Made by a program: the position numbers and the translations under genes. 64,000 nucleotides of DNA, taken from contig JAMXDE010000028.1 of the NCBI GenBank assembly GCA_026770025.1, positions 248,001 to 312,000 of the forward strand, in the 5' to 3' direction. This document shows, piece after piece, positions 1 to 11,332 of the stretch. Positions within the stretch are counted from its first letter, which is position 1; each line of letters opens with the position of its first letter. Origin of the DNA: Craspedostauros australis (taxonomy: Eukaryota; Bacillariophyta; Bacillariophyceae; Mastogloiales; Achnanthaceae). The notes beneath the pieces are model-generated. The model was not told the origin of the DNA. It saw only the letters and a list, made by a program, of their open reading frames with translations, and did not search any database.

Positions 1-2
1 GT

Positions 3-1070
3 GCTCGCGCAAGTGGCAACGCCGCACCCAAAGCGAAGGCAACGTACTTTGCGCCGTCCTATGCAAATCATCAAGGTGGAGGGCATGCTGCTGGTTCGGC
101 CGTGCAGGACCGCGTGTGGCAATGGGGTATCCAGTCTGGTGGGCAGGCCGACATCCAGCAGCTCTCCGGCGCTCCGCGTCAACGCAACCAAAATGCGGCA
201 CGCGAGGCTGCCAACTCGCCTTCTCCGAAGAAATGGAAATCGCCAACCCCGCCACCGCCACCGCAGACCCATTCCAACAGTGGCCATCAAGCCAAAGGCA
301 CGCATGGTAAGCGGGGTGCATCACCAAATCGCCCTGCAGGCATCACAGGGTTCTCCAATACGGAAGACACGCGTCATGCATTCCGTCCCAGTCCTCGATC
401 TCCCGTGAAGTCGTCGCGATCTCGAGGCAACGTCGCTTCTGCATCTGCCTCTCCACCGAATCGTGCCCCCATCACGAATAGTGGTGCGACGGGTGGAAAC
501 CCAATGCGAGCAGCCTTGATGGCCCAGATCTGCAGCGACCAACCCAAGCTGAAACCGTCAGCGGCACCCGTCACTCAGAACGCCAGCGATGGCCCACATG
601 GTCAATCAGCACCAGCTGCCAATGGATCTGCCCAAGGCCAACGAGGAGCCGTCGTTGGAGCAGGAACCAATACGCCACGGCGCACAGCAGGGCCCAAGCC
701 ATCTTTCCTGGACGAAATCCGCGGTGGGAAGCCCAAGCTCAAGTCCATTTCTCAACCACGTCCCGTTCCTGAAATCCAGCCCGAGTCGTTGGCTAACACA
801 AGCGGAGGGACCGGACGAGGCGCAGGAGCAGGAGCCGGGGGAGGGATGAACTTTCACTCCGAACTGGTGGCCACGCTCAACCTTGGCGGCAACCTGAAAC
901 GAGTCCAAGCATCGCCAAAGAAGCCGCGCCAGGCCAACCAGTCTGAGACTGCGCTCGCTGGTAGCAAGACGCTGGCGTCATTGCGGGCACGACAAGGAGG
1001 CAAGAGTCGTGGCAAGCCTTCCTCTTCTCGCAAAGCCAGAATGCGAGGTGACGATTGGACTGCCGTGTGA
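3..1070 (+). CDS. WH2-repeat actin-binding protein, C-terminal part (WASP/SCAR-like?)
   Basis: The frame is open from the window's left edge to TGA at 1068-1070, so the N-terminus is missing; the GTG at 102 is not a credible start. The protein is rich in Pro, Ser, Gly and basic residues, with a TPPPPP run near nt 250. Three segments fit the WH2 actin-monomer-binding pattern (hydrophobic helix, then LK-x): RAALMAQI...KLK (about nt 505-560), FLDEIRGGKPKLKSI (700-755) and ELVATLNLGGNLKRV (860-905). A fourth, TLASLRARQGGK, is degenerate. The chain ends GDDWTAV, an acidic stretch with a Trp like the end of the Arp2/3-binding acidic tail of WASP-family VCA regions. Tandem WH2 motifs suggest actin nucleation or sequestration. 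WASP, SCAR/WAVE, WASH and Cobl-like identities cannot be separated without the N-terminus. Confidence 0.6.
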   Translation, partial: ARASGNAAPKAKATYFAPSYANHQGGGHAAGSAVQDRVWQWGIQSGGQADIQQLSGAPRQRNQNAAREAANSPSPKKWKSPTPPPPPQTHSNSGHQAKGTHGKRGASPNRPAGITGFSNTEDTRHAFRPSPRSPVKSSRSRGNVASASASPPNRAPITNSGATGGNPMRAALMAQICSDQPKLKPSAAPVTQNASDGPHGQSAPAANGSAQGQRGAVVGAGTNTPRRTAGPKPSFLDEIRGGKPKLKSISQPRPVPEIQPESLANTSGGTGRGAGAGAGGGMNFHSELVATLNLGGNLKRVQASPKKPRQANQSETALAGSKTLASLRARQGGKSRGKPSSSRKARMRGDDWTAV

Positions 1071-1687
1071 TCAAGAGCTACCATCAATGCAAGTCGTTGA
1101 CTTGACGGAGACGCAGAGTCTCACGGCTGGAGGACGTTGAAAGAGGCCAGTCCCAAGCCAGCTCTCGGTTTCAAGGCAACGACCATCCTTCTCCACACCA
1201 AGGCAGGGGATGGCAACAGCTGTGGTCGTAGCATCATCCCATCGTCGACAATCAACCAAAACGAGAGCTCGACTGAACAAGAAGGGACTGGTTTGACTCT
1301 CACGAAACCGAAACAACATGAGTCGGAGGACGCATACCCATGGTGTGGGAAGACAAGTACGAGTATGGATGTAAGAAAAAGAACAGTCGATAGTAAAAGG
1401 AATAAGATTAGTAGTGAAACCCGAAAAGACAGCAACAAAGCCAACCTGTCATGTGGGCAGTGATCTCTTGTGCCACGTAGCACTCGTAGACAGCACCTGT
1501 GGTTTCATTCAGGACTGTGGCGACCTCGGACGCACATCCGTTTCTCAAGCATGCTCTTGATCATATGACACTCGATTGACTTGCAATTCTGTTCAATGAC
1601 AATGGTATCCTTCGTTCGCTCGACTCGACTCTATCCGACCCTGCCTCTATTCTACACAAGTACGAGTACGAGTACAGCAACATAGAT
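1071..1687. other. Intergenic, convergent gene ends
   Basis: About 0.6 kb between the 3' ends of the WH2 gene and the DDX27 gene. No convincing coding frame. It holds three copies of the 8-mer TACGAGTA (1358, 1661 and 1667; the last two overlap as a tandem). Confidence 0.5.
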
Positions 1688-4636
1688 CTAACGTCGCTTA
1701 TACTTGCTCTTTGACTTGAATCCGTGCACGGATTTCTTCTTGGGCTTCTTCCTCCCATCCTTCATTGGATCGTAGCCGCGGAAGCCGAAGCTGCTGCTGG
1801 GCCTTTCGTTCGCTGCCGTCTTGCTCGCGAATGTCACCTGCTCCTCCATGAACAGGGTATCATCGCCGGCCGCCTTCTTGCTCTTCTTTCGTTTCTTCTT
1901 CATCTCTGCTTCAAGATCAGCGTCGTACAGAGACTGTTCGTATCGCTCGTGCTCCTTTGCCTGAGCCTGCTTCTTTTGTGCCTTCACGGACAGTTTGGAA
2001 GACGGAATTCTAGACTTTGGTGCTCCGCTTTCGCCATCATTATCGTCGTCGTTGCCGTAGTCGTCACCACTGTCGTAGTTGCCCTCGGCACGTTCTCGCT
2101 CTTCCTGCTCGGCCAGATCTTCCTCCAGCATAGAACGCGCTTCGCGGGCGCGCCGTTTCTTTCTGGTCATTCGATGCAACCCTGATTCGCCCTTCTCCTT
2201 GATCATTTTGGCTTGCTCGGTGGCTGCCTCCCTGGTCTGCTGCTTTTCACGTTCGGTGGCGAACCACTCTCGCTTCGGCCTGGAATTGATCTCGTTCTTG
2301 TGCTCGATGATGTTCTGAGCTCTCATGACTTCCATCTCGGCCAGACGATCCATCTTGGCGATGGCCTCCGCCTGCAGCACCTCCCTGATGTGAGATTCCA
2401 ACGATTGGATCTTGGCGACGAAGTGGCTGATGACACCGGGCGGAATGGTGCGCGAACGAATGATTCCCGACGTCGCCTGCGATGCCTTGCCGTTCTTGCC
2501 TTGCTCCCCCTTGGCCTTTTGTGCCGCATCCTTCATGATGTCCTTCATGAGGTATCGCCGACCTTCTCCGATCAACGTGCAGCTCCTTCCTCCGCGTCCA
2601 GCGCGCGCTGTTCGTCCAATGCGATGGATGTAGGTGGCGACTTGCGAAGGCATCTCGAAGTTGATCACCGCCTGGACGTGATTGATGTCGAGACCACGAG
2701 CTGCCAGGTCGGTGGCCAGGAGGACGTCCACTTCACCCTTGCGGAATTTCTCCAAGGCTTCCAAACGTTGAGTCTGGGTGAGGTTGCCATGCAGCTCGGC
2801 ACATTTGATGCCACACAGGCCGCACACGATCATCATGCGATGTGCCAGCGCCTTGGTATCAAAGAACACGATCGAATGGTCCTTGTATGTGCGAGTGAGC
2901 AGTGCAAGCAGCATGCCCTCGCGGTTGATGCCTTCGTTGCCGGCGCGGATGCGGATGAATTCTTGTTCGAGACGCGGTGCCACCTCCAGCTCCTTCGACT
3001 TTGAGTCCTTGTTGCTAATCTTGACACGCACTGGTCGCTTCAAGCTGAGCCTGATCAGATCGTCTACCTTGGTGTTCATGGTGGCACTGAAGAGCAAGGT
3101 TTGGCGTTCCTTGGGGCATGCATCGATAATCTCGGTGACCTCTTCCTGAAAGCCAAGATCGAGCAATCGATCCGCCTCGTCGAGGATGAGGAACTCCACA
3201 TCGTCGATGTCAACACCCTGGGAGTTCATGATGTGGTCCAGCAGTCTGCCGGGTGTCGCAACCACGATCTGCGGCCGCGCGCGCAGCTCGGCAATTTGAG
3301 AGTTGACATTCTTGGACCCTCCAACGATCAACGTCGATTGGATCTTTGTGAATTGTGCCAGCGTGGACAGCATACCCAGACATTGCGCAGCGAGTTCACG
3401 AGTGGGTGTGAGAACGATCGCCTTGATTCGACCGACCGGGCGGTGCAGGATGCGCTCCATGATTGGCAATAGGAAGGCCGCCGTCTTTCCGGATCCCGTG
3501 ACAGCGCTGGCGCAGATATCCCTGCCTGCCAATGCGACGGGGATGACGGATGCCTGGATGGGCGTCGGCTTTGTGAAACCCATGGATGCAACTCCTCGGA
3601 GGATGGGACGGGACAGTGGCAGTTGCGAAAACAGCTCGATTTCGTCATCGTTGTTGACAGCTTGAGAGTCGAAGAACTTGGCAGCCTTGGCCGCTTCTTC
3701 CACGTCCTCGTCGCTACTGTCATCATCGCTGCTACCATCGCTTCCACCCTCCTCGTTGGAACTGTTCTCGCCGCTGTCGGCATCGGAGCCTGATTCCGAT
3801 TCATTGCTCGTCTCTTTGCCTTTCTTTTTCTTTGATTCCTCGTTGACCATCCTTGTTGTGAGTACATCGTCCTCCATGTCCTCGCGATCGGCATCATCAA
3901 CTTCGTCATCGTCGTCGTCGTCATCATCATCAGAGCTGTCACCCGAACTGTCACCCGAACTTTCTTCCTCCGAAGTTTCATTCTTGTTTGCTTCGCCTTC
4001 TTCAATATCCATTTCGTCATCGTTGTCATCGTTGCCTTCACTGCCACTGCCGTCCTCCTCGTCATCCATGCCCTTCTTCTTGAGACTGCGACGTTTGGCT
4101 TCAATGATCGAGGCGATGTCCATCCTGGGATTCGCTGCGGCGAGCTTGCTCTTTCCTTTTTCTAAATTCTCCAATGCCTTCTCGTACGACCAACCAGCTC
4201 CTACGGAGGAACTTCCACCGACCAACCCTGAGACGAGTCCTCCATCTTCGCCCTGGCGTATACATGAGGAAAAGCGATTCATTTTATTGATGCATGCGAG
4301 AGATTCATTGAGTGATTGAGAGATAGGGCGTCCATACTGTTGCAGTTGACAAGCAATGAACAGTTGATAGCCTCGGTTTGGGTTGTTGGCCTCTGGAAGA
4401 CACCACCAACGACAGTAGCGGCAGTGAATGGCACATCCATCAATCCATCAGTGCAATCTTACCATGATGCCACCGAACTCGAAGTCTTCGTTGAGCTGAT
4501 CGTATGCATTCTCCTCTTCATCATCGCTGTCGTCCGCGTAACGGTCCTTCTTTTTCTTCGTGGTGGTCTTCGTCTTCTTCGTGCTGCTGGCATTGTCCTC
4601 TTCATCCGAGGACAACGATGGCAGGAGGGTCGCCAT
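1688..4636 (-). CDS. DDX27: DEAD-box ATP-dependent RNA helicase DDX27/Drs1, two exons
   Basis: Nucleolar helicase of large-subunit pre-rRNA processing. Exon 1 is 4636-4463 and exon 2 is 4252-1688, giving 912 aa. The 210-bp intron (4462-4253) starts GTAAGA and ends CCAG; phase 0 joins ...EFGGIM to GEDGG.... The ATG at 4636 has a good context (CACCATGG). After an acidic N-terminus come the Q motif (F-TKPTPIQ), GSGKT (about residue 310), TPTRELA, TPGRLLDHI, DEAD (about 415), SAT (about 446), the ARGLDI region and HRIGRTARAGRGG (about 598). The C-terminus is Lys-rich and ends KSKSKYKRR, as DDX27 orthologues do. Length is somewhat above the human protein because of acidic insertions. An in-frame ATG at 4282 lies inside the intron; starting there would lose exon 1. 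Confidence 0.93.
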
Positions 4637-5152
4637 GGTGACTGTTGCGACGAGTGCTCCAAACGTGAGGGATCGGCACAGATTGTCCAAGCAACGGTGT
4701 CTTATCTGAACTGCGGATCCGTCGGAAGACGAAGAGAGTAGGAAGGATGTGCGCCCGCGCCAGCTGTGAAACCGACGTTCGATCCTGTTGTTGTGGGTAT
4801 TTCGGGTGGTGACTTGTGATGGGATTTCAGACAGCCATGTTCCCATTTTTCCACCACCAAGAATCTGTTGGTGTTGGTGGTAACTTGACACGAGCGAACG
4901 ACAGACACATCCCCGACTCAAAAAATGAAACTGTCCCATTGGAAAAACACAAGACGGATGCCCGCGTGATGAAGACAGGCAGAATCCATGTACTATGACC
5001 ATTCCACCAGGAGGGTACACACGCGTAGATACGCAGTGAAGTCTCTGCAAGCTGATGTATCGGGTCGAATGCCCTCCATTTGATGCATGTACTACGGAGA
5101 GAGTAGAGAAGGGAATTGTAGTGACACTCGTGTACTCTACAGAGTAGGAGTT
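4637..5152. other. Intergenic, upstream of DDX27
   Basis: Holds the presumed DDX27 5' region and the 3' flank of the DUF1499 gene. The DDX27 exon-1 frame stays open up to about 5050 but is not protein-like there. No other feature seen. Confidence 0.4.
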
Positions 5153-5857
5153 TCAGTCGTAAAAATCGGGCACCCGATCCGCATTGAAGAAGATGGGCGT
5201 CCACTTGGCGGATTGCATTCGTTCTTGGTCGGCCGACGGCAGCCCGAGGATTCGACCGATCTCCTCCACTCGCCGTCTCTGATCCATGTTCCCGTTGATG
5301 CAGTTCTTCTTGAGACAGAACGGTGGCGGCGGCAGCGTCACTCGTGATTCGCAACGGAGATTGACGATGCCATCGACGAAGAGCAGCTCTATGTCATCCA
5401 AGGACCCCGGCGCGGTTCCTGGCACCGAAAGGTGTATGTAATACTCCTTCGGCCGCACTTCCACCAGATCCACGTTCTTCAGGTCCTTCACGGCGCGTTG
5501 GAAGGCGATGGCCGGATCGTTGACGAGGCGCAGCGGCGACATGTACCTATTCGGTGGCTCCAAGTAGTTGCTGGACACGCAGTTGCTTTGGTATGGGCAT
5601 GACACCAGTCTCCCACTGCTTGCGTCGTACCCCGTATCGGCATGCGATGCGTCACCGTCGCTGAACACCAACGTTGCGATCGTCAAACCGCTTGCGAGTG
5701 CGCGCGTCACTGGCGGTGGCAGATGTGGCAATGGGATTTCGAAGGACGCAACGCGCGGCGGGATCATCCACATGCACAACGATATCGACATTGATTTCCA
5801 TAACCATGACCGCATCCGCGTCGACAAGCTCCTAATTGTTGATGTCATCTTGCTCAT
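5153..5857 (-). CDS. DUF1499 family protein, probably plastid (thylakoid lumen)
   Basis: A 234-aa product from the ATG at 5857; the frame stays open further upstream, but only to a GTG. The core shows the DUF1499 signature: CPYQSNCVSS, then Y-SPLRL, a central DDIELLF strand, CESR, and a helical RRVEEIGRILGLP end. This family is common in cyanobacteria, algae and plants and its function is not settled. The N-terminus has a hydrophobic stretch ending RVAS|FEIP, with Phe after the likely cleavage point as in ASAFAP presequences. A second hydrophobic stretch (RALASGLTIATLVF...) ends ASHA|D, like a thylakoid-transfer signal. The tripartite targeting is inferred. It is divergent from PIG-O, with 561 bp between starts. 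Confidence 0.72.
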   Translation of the reverse strand: MSKMTSTIRSLSTRMRSWLWKSMSISLCMWMIPPRVASFEIPLPHLPPPVTRALASGLTIATLVFSDGDASHADTGYDASSGRLVSCPYQSNCVSSNYLEPPNRYMSPLRLVNDPAIAFQRAVKDLKNVDLVEVRPKEYYIHLSVPGTAPGSLDDIELLFVDGIVNLRCESRVTLPPPPFCLKKNCINGNMDQRRRVEEIGRILGLPSADQERMQSAKWTPIFFNADRVPDFYD

Positions 5858-6418
5858 TCGTTGGTCGTCACTCGGTTCGTTGCATTTCTGATGGTCTTCC
5901 ACCTCACGTTGTTGTGTGTCTTCGAGGCGATTTTCGCGCGGTTTGTGCGGTCAGCAACAGCACACAAGAACACAGACCGGAGCGAGAAGTGGCGCGAAAC
6001 TTTGAGAAGCGCAAAGACGGACAGACGCCTCATCCATCCAAACAGAAAACTAGTACTGACAAAGGCGTTGTGTGTTGCAATCGTGGTGGTCAACCAATCG
6101 AAATCGTGGTTGAGCACAACCTTGCACGACTGAAATTGGCGCGACGAATCTTCTTGACATCAACGAAACTGCCTCCACCGTGATCTTGTGCAGCATCAGC
6201 ATCACCTGTCACCCTTGTTTTGTGTGTTGGGCCACTGAGGTTGTTGGCTTTGTTGTGATTGTTGTTGTTGTTGTCTCACGCGAGGCACCATAGACTTCCA
6301 GCTCCACTATTCGCAGCTGTTCCAACAGTGGCCACCATCGCATGCACACTCACGCGCTGATCCAAGTTGACAGCAGCATGCACTGGATGTGTTCTGTGAC
6401 ACAAAGAAGGATCGGCAG
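5858..6418. promoter_or_regulatory. Divergent intergenic region DUF1499 / PIG-O
   Basis: A 561-bp space between two divergent ATGs, so it should hold both promoters. It contains a GTT/GTTGTT-rich stretch near 6240-6275. No recognisable TATA or other defined element. Confidence 0.4.
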
Positions 6419-9400
6419 ATGGCAATGATGGACAAGCATGAGCATGACCCAAGTATTACAGCGAGGATCGGGAGACGAAGGAGCACGACGACCAGGCGTG
6501 CGAACACTGGTGCAAGGAATGACGCGCGGAGGATGACCCTGCGCAGGGTGGAAGTGCTGCTTCCCATCCTCACCATGATCGGGCTGTATTGGTTCTCTAC
6601 CTCCTTCTTTCTCGCCAAGCGCAGTCTGCCGCAGACATCGACGTGCGACGAGGCATCGGAGTTGCTGCGCTCGATCTTGGGTCTGTCTTCGGAAGAAAGC
6701 CAAGCCGCATTGCTTCGGCCAACGACGAACGATGATCGTCGTTCACACCTGCAGCAACAGCAGGAACAGCAGCAACAACCGACAGGCTGCTGGCTGGATC
6801 GACGCATAGATTCACTCGTCATCCTGGTCGTGGATGCATTGAGATTCGACTTTGCGCAGCATCATCTCCCCATGTCGGTGGGAGCACGGTTGAATGCCAC
6901 GCGCGACGCAGCGACTACTTCCACGACATCGTCTCAACTGCTGCAGTTCGTTGCGGACCCACCAACAGTCACGATGCAGCGTCTCAAGGGCTTGACGACA
7001 GGCAGCCTGCCCACCTTTGCAGATATATCCGGCAATTTCGGCGGATCCACCGTGGATGAAGACTCGTGGGTGCAGCAGCTCAAGAGCACCCCATTTCAAA
7101 GGCGCGGGCTGTCGCATCCGTCGAGGTTGGGATTCGTGGGTGATGACACGTGGGTGGACCTGTTCCCCACACAATTCGAGGTGTGCTACCCACTCCCGTC
7201 CTTCAACACGAGGGATCTCAACACGGTGGACGATGGCTGCCTGGAAAAGCTGCCGTCGTTGTTGGAGAAGCTTCGGATGCGCGGGAGTGTTGATGCCGAC
7301 AACGGTGACGGCAATGACGAGGATGCGCTGGAAGTGATCGTGGCGCACTTTCTGGGGGTGGACCACGTGGGGCATACCTACGGACCGCACAACTACCACA
7401 TGGATGACAAGCTGCGGCAGGTCGATGCCGCGCTGGCGACGACGCTCGAGATTCTGGATGAATCGGAGAGCTGCCACATGGCGCTGATATTCGGCGATCA
7501 TGGAATGACGGAAGATGGGAATCATGGTGGCGGGACGGATGATGAAATCAACGCGGCTCTCTTTGCTCACTTCTCTCCAGCATGCGGTGCGATGCCCATC
7601 GATTCAACACCGCAGATGGGGAGCTCGTACATTCAGGACATCTTCCAGTCCATCCATCAAATCGACCTCGTGCCGACCATCTCAGTTCTGCTCGGATTGC
7701 CCATTCCGTATGCGAACCTGGGTGGCATCGTGCCGTCGCTGCTTGGCGCGGAAGACATACGGCAAACGGCCGCAGCGCTGGCGTTGAACGCGGCGCAGCT
7801 TTGGAGGTACTTCACGGTGTATTCCAGCACAGCGAACAAGCTACCCAGCCTCCCAGAGCTCGAACAGCATCTGCGCACGGCGGTGCATAAGTACCAGCAG
7901 GCCCTGGCCCACTCCGACGCCGAGGACTCCATCGCGTACTACGAAGCGAGCGATCTGTTCAAAGTCTTTCTGGTGGAAGCGTCCGAGCTTGGTCACAGGG
8001 TTTGGACTCGCTTCGATTCAATGGGGATGGTGGCAGGCGCGGCAATCCTCCTTGTTGGCTTGATCATCGCTTGCTTGGTCCTGGCGATGTCGGTTCCAGC
8101 CATCACCTTACCAACGGCACAGATGATGGAGGTTGGGCTCGCGACGATCTTCGTCTTCTTCCAAAGCGCCGTGCTGACCTTCAGCAACAGCTACATCCTG
8201 GCGGAACAGAGCATCGTGATGTTCATGCTGTCGATACTGGCGTTGGCGGTGTGCGTACGGTACCGAGACGGAAGCAATGCCACCGTAAATGCCACAGCCG
8301 CTGGCCATGCTCCATATCAAGGCCGTCATAATTGGAGGGAGCTGCTGCCATTCACGCTGCCAGTGATGTCCCGCATGGGCGAATGCCTCATCACAGGACA
8401 CGGTCTGGATTCATCCATTCGACTGCATGCGGCACACAACAGCGTGTTCTTCTTGACAAGTCTATCCGTGTTGGGCTTCTTCCGTGTGCGGCTGTTCCGC
8501 TCCTCCCCCGCTCTTGCGACATCCACAGCCCGCTACCACGCGGCGTTGGATTGCATAGTCCTTGCCCTCGTCGCAATTGGTTGGATCGAAAAGCGCGACG
8601 CTGATACCTCACGGAATGGATACTCGTGGATGAGCGCTGCCATCTTCCTTCTGCTGCTGTCCATTCCGCTCGCAATCTTCGAATCGATTCAGACGAAACG
8701 ATCGGCGGCAGTTGCAGCGGCAGCCATGCCAACACCAGCGGCGAACTCCAAGCCAGCCGAGACAACAGCGACGAGGACGGCTTCGTTCATGGTCGACGCA
8801 GCTCTCATTTCGAAGATCTTGATCTTCATCATGGTGGTCACTGGTCCATCCACAGCATCCACGCTGGTGTTGTTTTCCATTCAGACATCCGTATGGTTCA
8901 TGCTCGTTGCGGAGAAAGGTCGATTCGTGGTGAGTAGTGCGCTCGGACGGTATTTCATTGGACTGCATTGTAGTGCACTGCATTGGCGCTGCATGGAATA
9001 CATTGCTTAAGTTTCTGTCTCTCACTTCAAGCGATATTGGTGTTCATCTGTCATATCACGCGCAAACAATTTGCACCAAACGAATGAACACAATCTACCC
9101 ATTCTGCCGCATTATTCTACTCTTATGACGACGCACAACCCGCACCAGATATCGACGATGGTGTTGGCGATACTTTGGCGTTTTGTGGTGCGCCACACCT
9201 TCTTCGCAACGAACCACGCCTGCGCCTTCAGCCGGTTGCAGTACTCGGCTGCGTTCGTTTCCACCATGGAATTCAACTTTGCTCTGGGTGGCACCCATCT
9301 CTTCCTGAATACATTTGGTTGGGAGGTGGTTGGGATGATGATCGTTCGCATGACGGCGACGTGGAGCAGGCGGGAGAGCCTGTGGAGATGGTACGGCCTC

Positions 9401-9556
9401 TTCCAGTTGCTGGAGACGTCAGCGAATTGCATCTCCGTGAGCCTCCTGAGACGGCATCTGATGGTGTGGGCCATCTACGCTCCTCGGTTTCTCTTTTCGA
9501 GCATCTTTCTCATTCTGCACGAGACTGCTCAACTGGTCTCGCTGCTGGTGTCGTGA
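6419..9556 (+). CDS. PIGO: GPI ethanolamine phosphate transferase 3 (PIG-O), two exons
   Basis: Adds phosphoethanolamine to the third mannose of the GPI anchor in the ER. Exon 1 is 6419-8929 and exon 2 is 9149-9556; the 219-bp intron (GTGAGT...CCAG) is phase 0 and the product is about 972 aa. The start is the first ATG of the frame; a GTG 30 bases upstream is not used. One membrane segment (VEVLLPILTMIGLYWFS) precedes a lumenal alkaline-phosphatase-type domain with VVDALRFDF (about 137), PTVTMQRLKGLTTGSLPTF (containing the nucleophile Thr), FLGVDHVGHTYGPH and FGDHGMTEDGNHGG (about 360). Multiple hydrophobic helices follow. Exon 2 supplies RHTFFATNHACAFSRLQYSAAF, the C-terminal signature of PIG-O. 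Without splicing the protein would stop at 9010 and lose it. Confidence 0.92.
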
Positions 9557-9754
9557 GCAGAACTTGGTTGCTGCAATTCTAAGGATTAGCAAGGAATAGC
9601 AACACTCCATTCTGCTGTGCTATGCTCTACATACACTTGCGGGCATACAACTACGGGTGCTACGGTTTACTACTGCACGGATAGGATTGGACTACGTGAT
9701 ATTACTCTGAAGGTTACGCCGCAAGGCAAAGTGCGATGCGCCGATTCTCCATAT

Positions 9755-11332
9755 CTACAACTCGAACGATGTCTCCAAATGGGCCATGCAACCAGCGATG
9801 CCGGCTTCCAGACCAGAGTCGATGACAGGACCGCCATTGGCGGGATCGAAGTTATCCACCCACGTGCAGGTATCGGAGACCTGGATATTATACGCAGTGA
9901 TGATGGCTTGCATCTCGGCGTAAAACGTCGCCTTGTCCACCTTGCGCTCGCGGAAGAAGGATGCGTTGATGGGCACGCCGCCGGCGAAGCTTTGCGCAGT
10001 TCGTGTGCGGCGCATGACACCATCTGGCGTTTCCGTCAAGGTGGTGAGCTGGCTTTGGAAGATGGAGTCGCCCAGAAGGACCTGATAGAGCACAGCGTTG
10101 TCCGCCCCGACGAGCTCTGTCGTTGTAGCGAAGATCCCAGCGAACGGACCAGAGATGTCGCCGCCGAGCTCTGGGTTGGTGCTGCACATCATCGCAGCTT
10201 GGTCGGCCTCGAAGACCTTGGTGTTACCGTTCACTCCGCATGTGCCGGTCCCGACGACGGAGTCATTTACTGCGCACTCCTCTGCGATTTGCGGGGGGTA
10301 AAAGAAAACGTTGCGCTGACGGTAGGCATTCCTGGTGTTGTCGGTGTCGCAGTGTGTGGAACGAATATGATGGTGACCATCAGATGATTGGTCGAGATTG
10401 TATCGCGGGTGAGCAAGTTGCTGCGATAGTCACAGACAGTACATGACGAGAGATGCAACTCGTGTATGTATAAAATCAAGCAGTGTGATATTCCATACCG
10501 CATGCAGCACGCGATTTGTGCCATGCCCCTCGATGCTTCACAAATTACGAGCACACAACAGAAGAACGCCTCTGCTGGGCATGGTCATGACTTACCCTTC
10601 GACATTGCCTGTGATGAAGCCCTTGTATGAATCGTAGCGGTAGTTCCAAGTGGCAGAGCTGAAAGGTTGGCCATCCGCACCGTAGAAGGTGTAGTCGCCA
10701 ATCCAGTACCCCTCCTCTGCTCGCCACTGGGGATAGTCTGCAAGGTTGACAGTCTCCGGGTCGCATTCGTCGACCTCCGATTTGGATGCTTTCGATGATT
10801 TACTCGTCTTCAGTGTTCTTTGTTGGATGCCGCTTTCACCATCGCGAAGCTCGCGGACATGATCGGCTTCCTTTGCGCCAGCTTCAGTTTGTGCTTGTCG
10901 TTGACGACGATGCGCGGATTGCTTTCCAAGGTGATGCGTTGGCGTCTGCGCGGTGCGTTGGATTGATACAAAGCATCATTGGATTAGATGGTGCAGTTCA
11001 GAGTGAAGTGGAGGGGAGTGGAGCACAAGCACAGTTGAGTGATGGAGGCGACGAGAAACAAACGGTGTTATCGGCACAGGCAGATAGATGAGTCGGAGTG
11101 GTTGATTTTGTTTGCGAACATTCGAGTTCCCTGTGCTGTCTCTGGTCGAAGAAGATACGCTGGTCATTCCAGGATACTCCCATGAACGTACGTCGCCGAT
11201 GATCGCCTGGAGCTTCGCCGCGTCATGGTAATCGATCTCGCTGCCTGCTGCATGTGTCGCTGCCGATGCGACGGACGAATTGGCAATGGCCAGGGCAACT
11301 AGCGCCACCAAACGCTGATTGTTGGACATCAT
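9755..11332 (-). CDS. Secreted protein of unknown family, three exons
   Basis: Exons by reading: 11332-11192, 10945-10596 and 10331-9755 (355 aa). Intron 1 (246 bp, GTACGT...GCAG) is phase 0 and intron 2 (264 bp, GTAAGT...CCAG) is phase 2. Joining restores one frame across three. The N-terminus is a plain signal peptide (RLVALVALAIANSSVASAA). A charged, probably helical Lys/Ser/Gln-rich stretch follows, then an aromatic-rich domain with YWIGDYTFYGADGQPF, WNYRYDSYKGFITGN and, across intron 2, VEG/NAYRQRNVFFYPPQ. The C-terminal half has about six Cys and many Gly/Ala, ending CMAHLETSFEL, with no membrane anchor. I do not recognise the family. Exon 2 frame choice is the least certain part; a competing frame there ends in TGA. 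Confidence 0.66.

Noticed and set aside
4253-4282. ATG at 4282 as the start of DDX27
   Set aside because: It lies inside the intron; splicing at 4462-4253 restores the conserved acidic N-terminus from ATG 4636.
8930-9010. PIG-O ending at 9010
   Set aside because: The last 27 codons are intron read-through; the next exon carries the conserved C-terminal signature.
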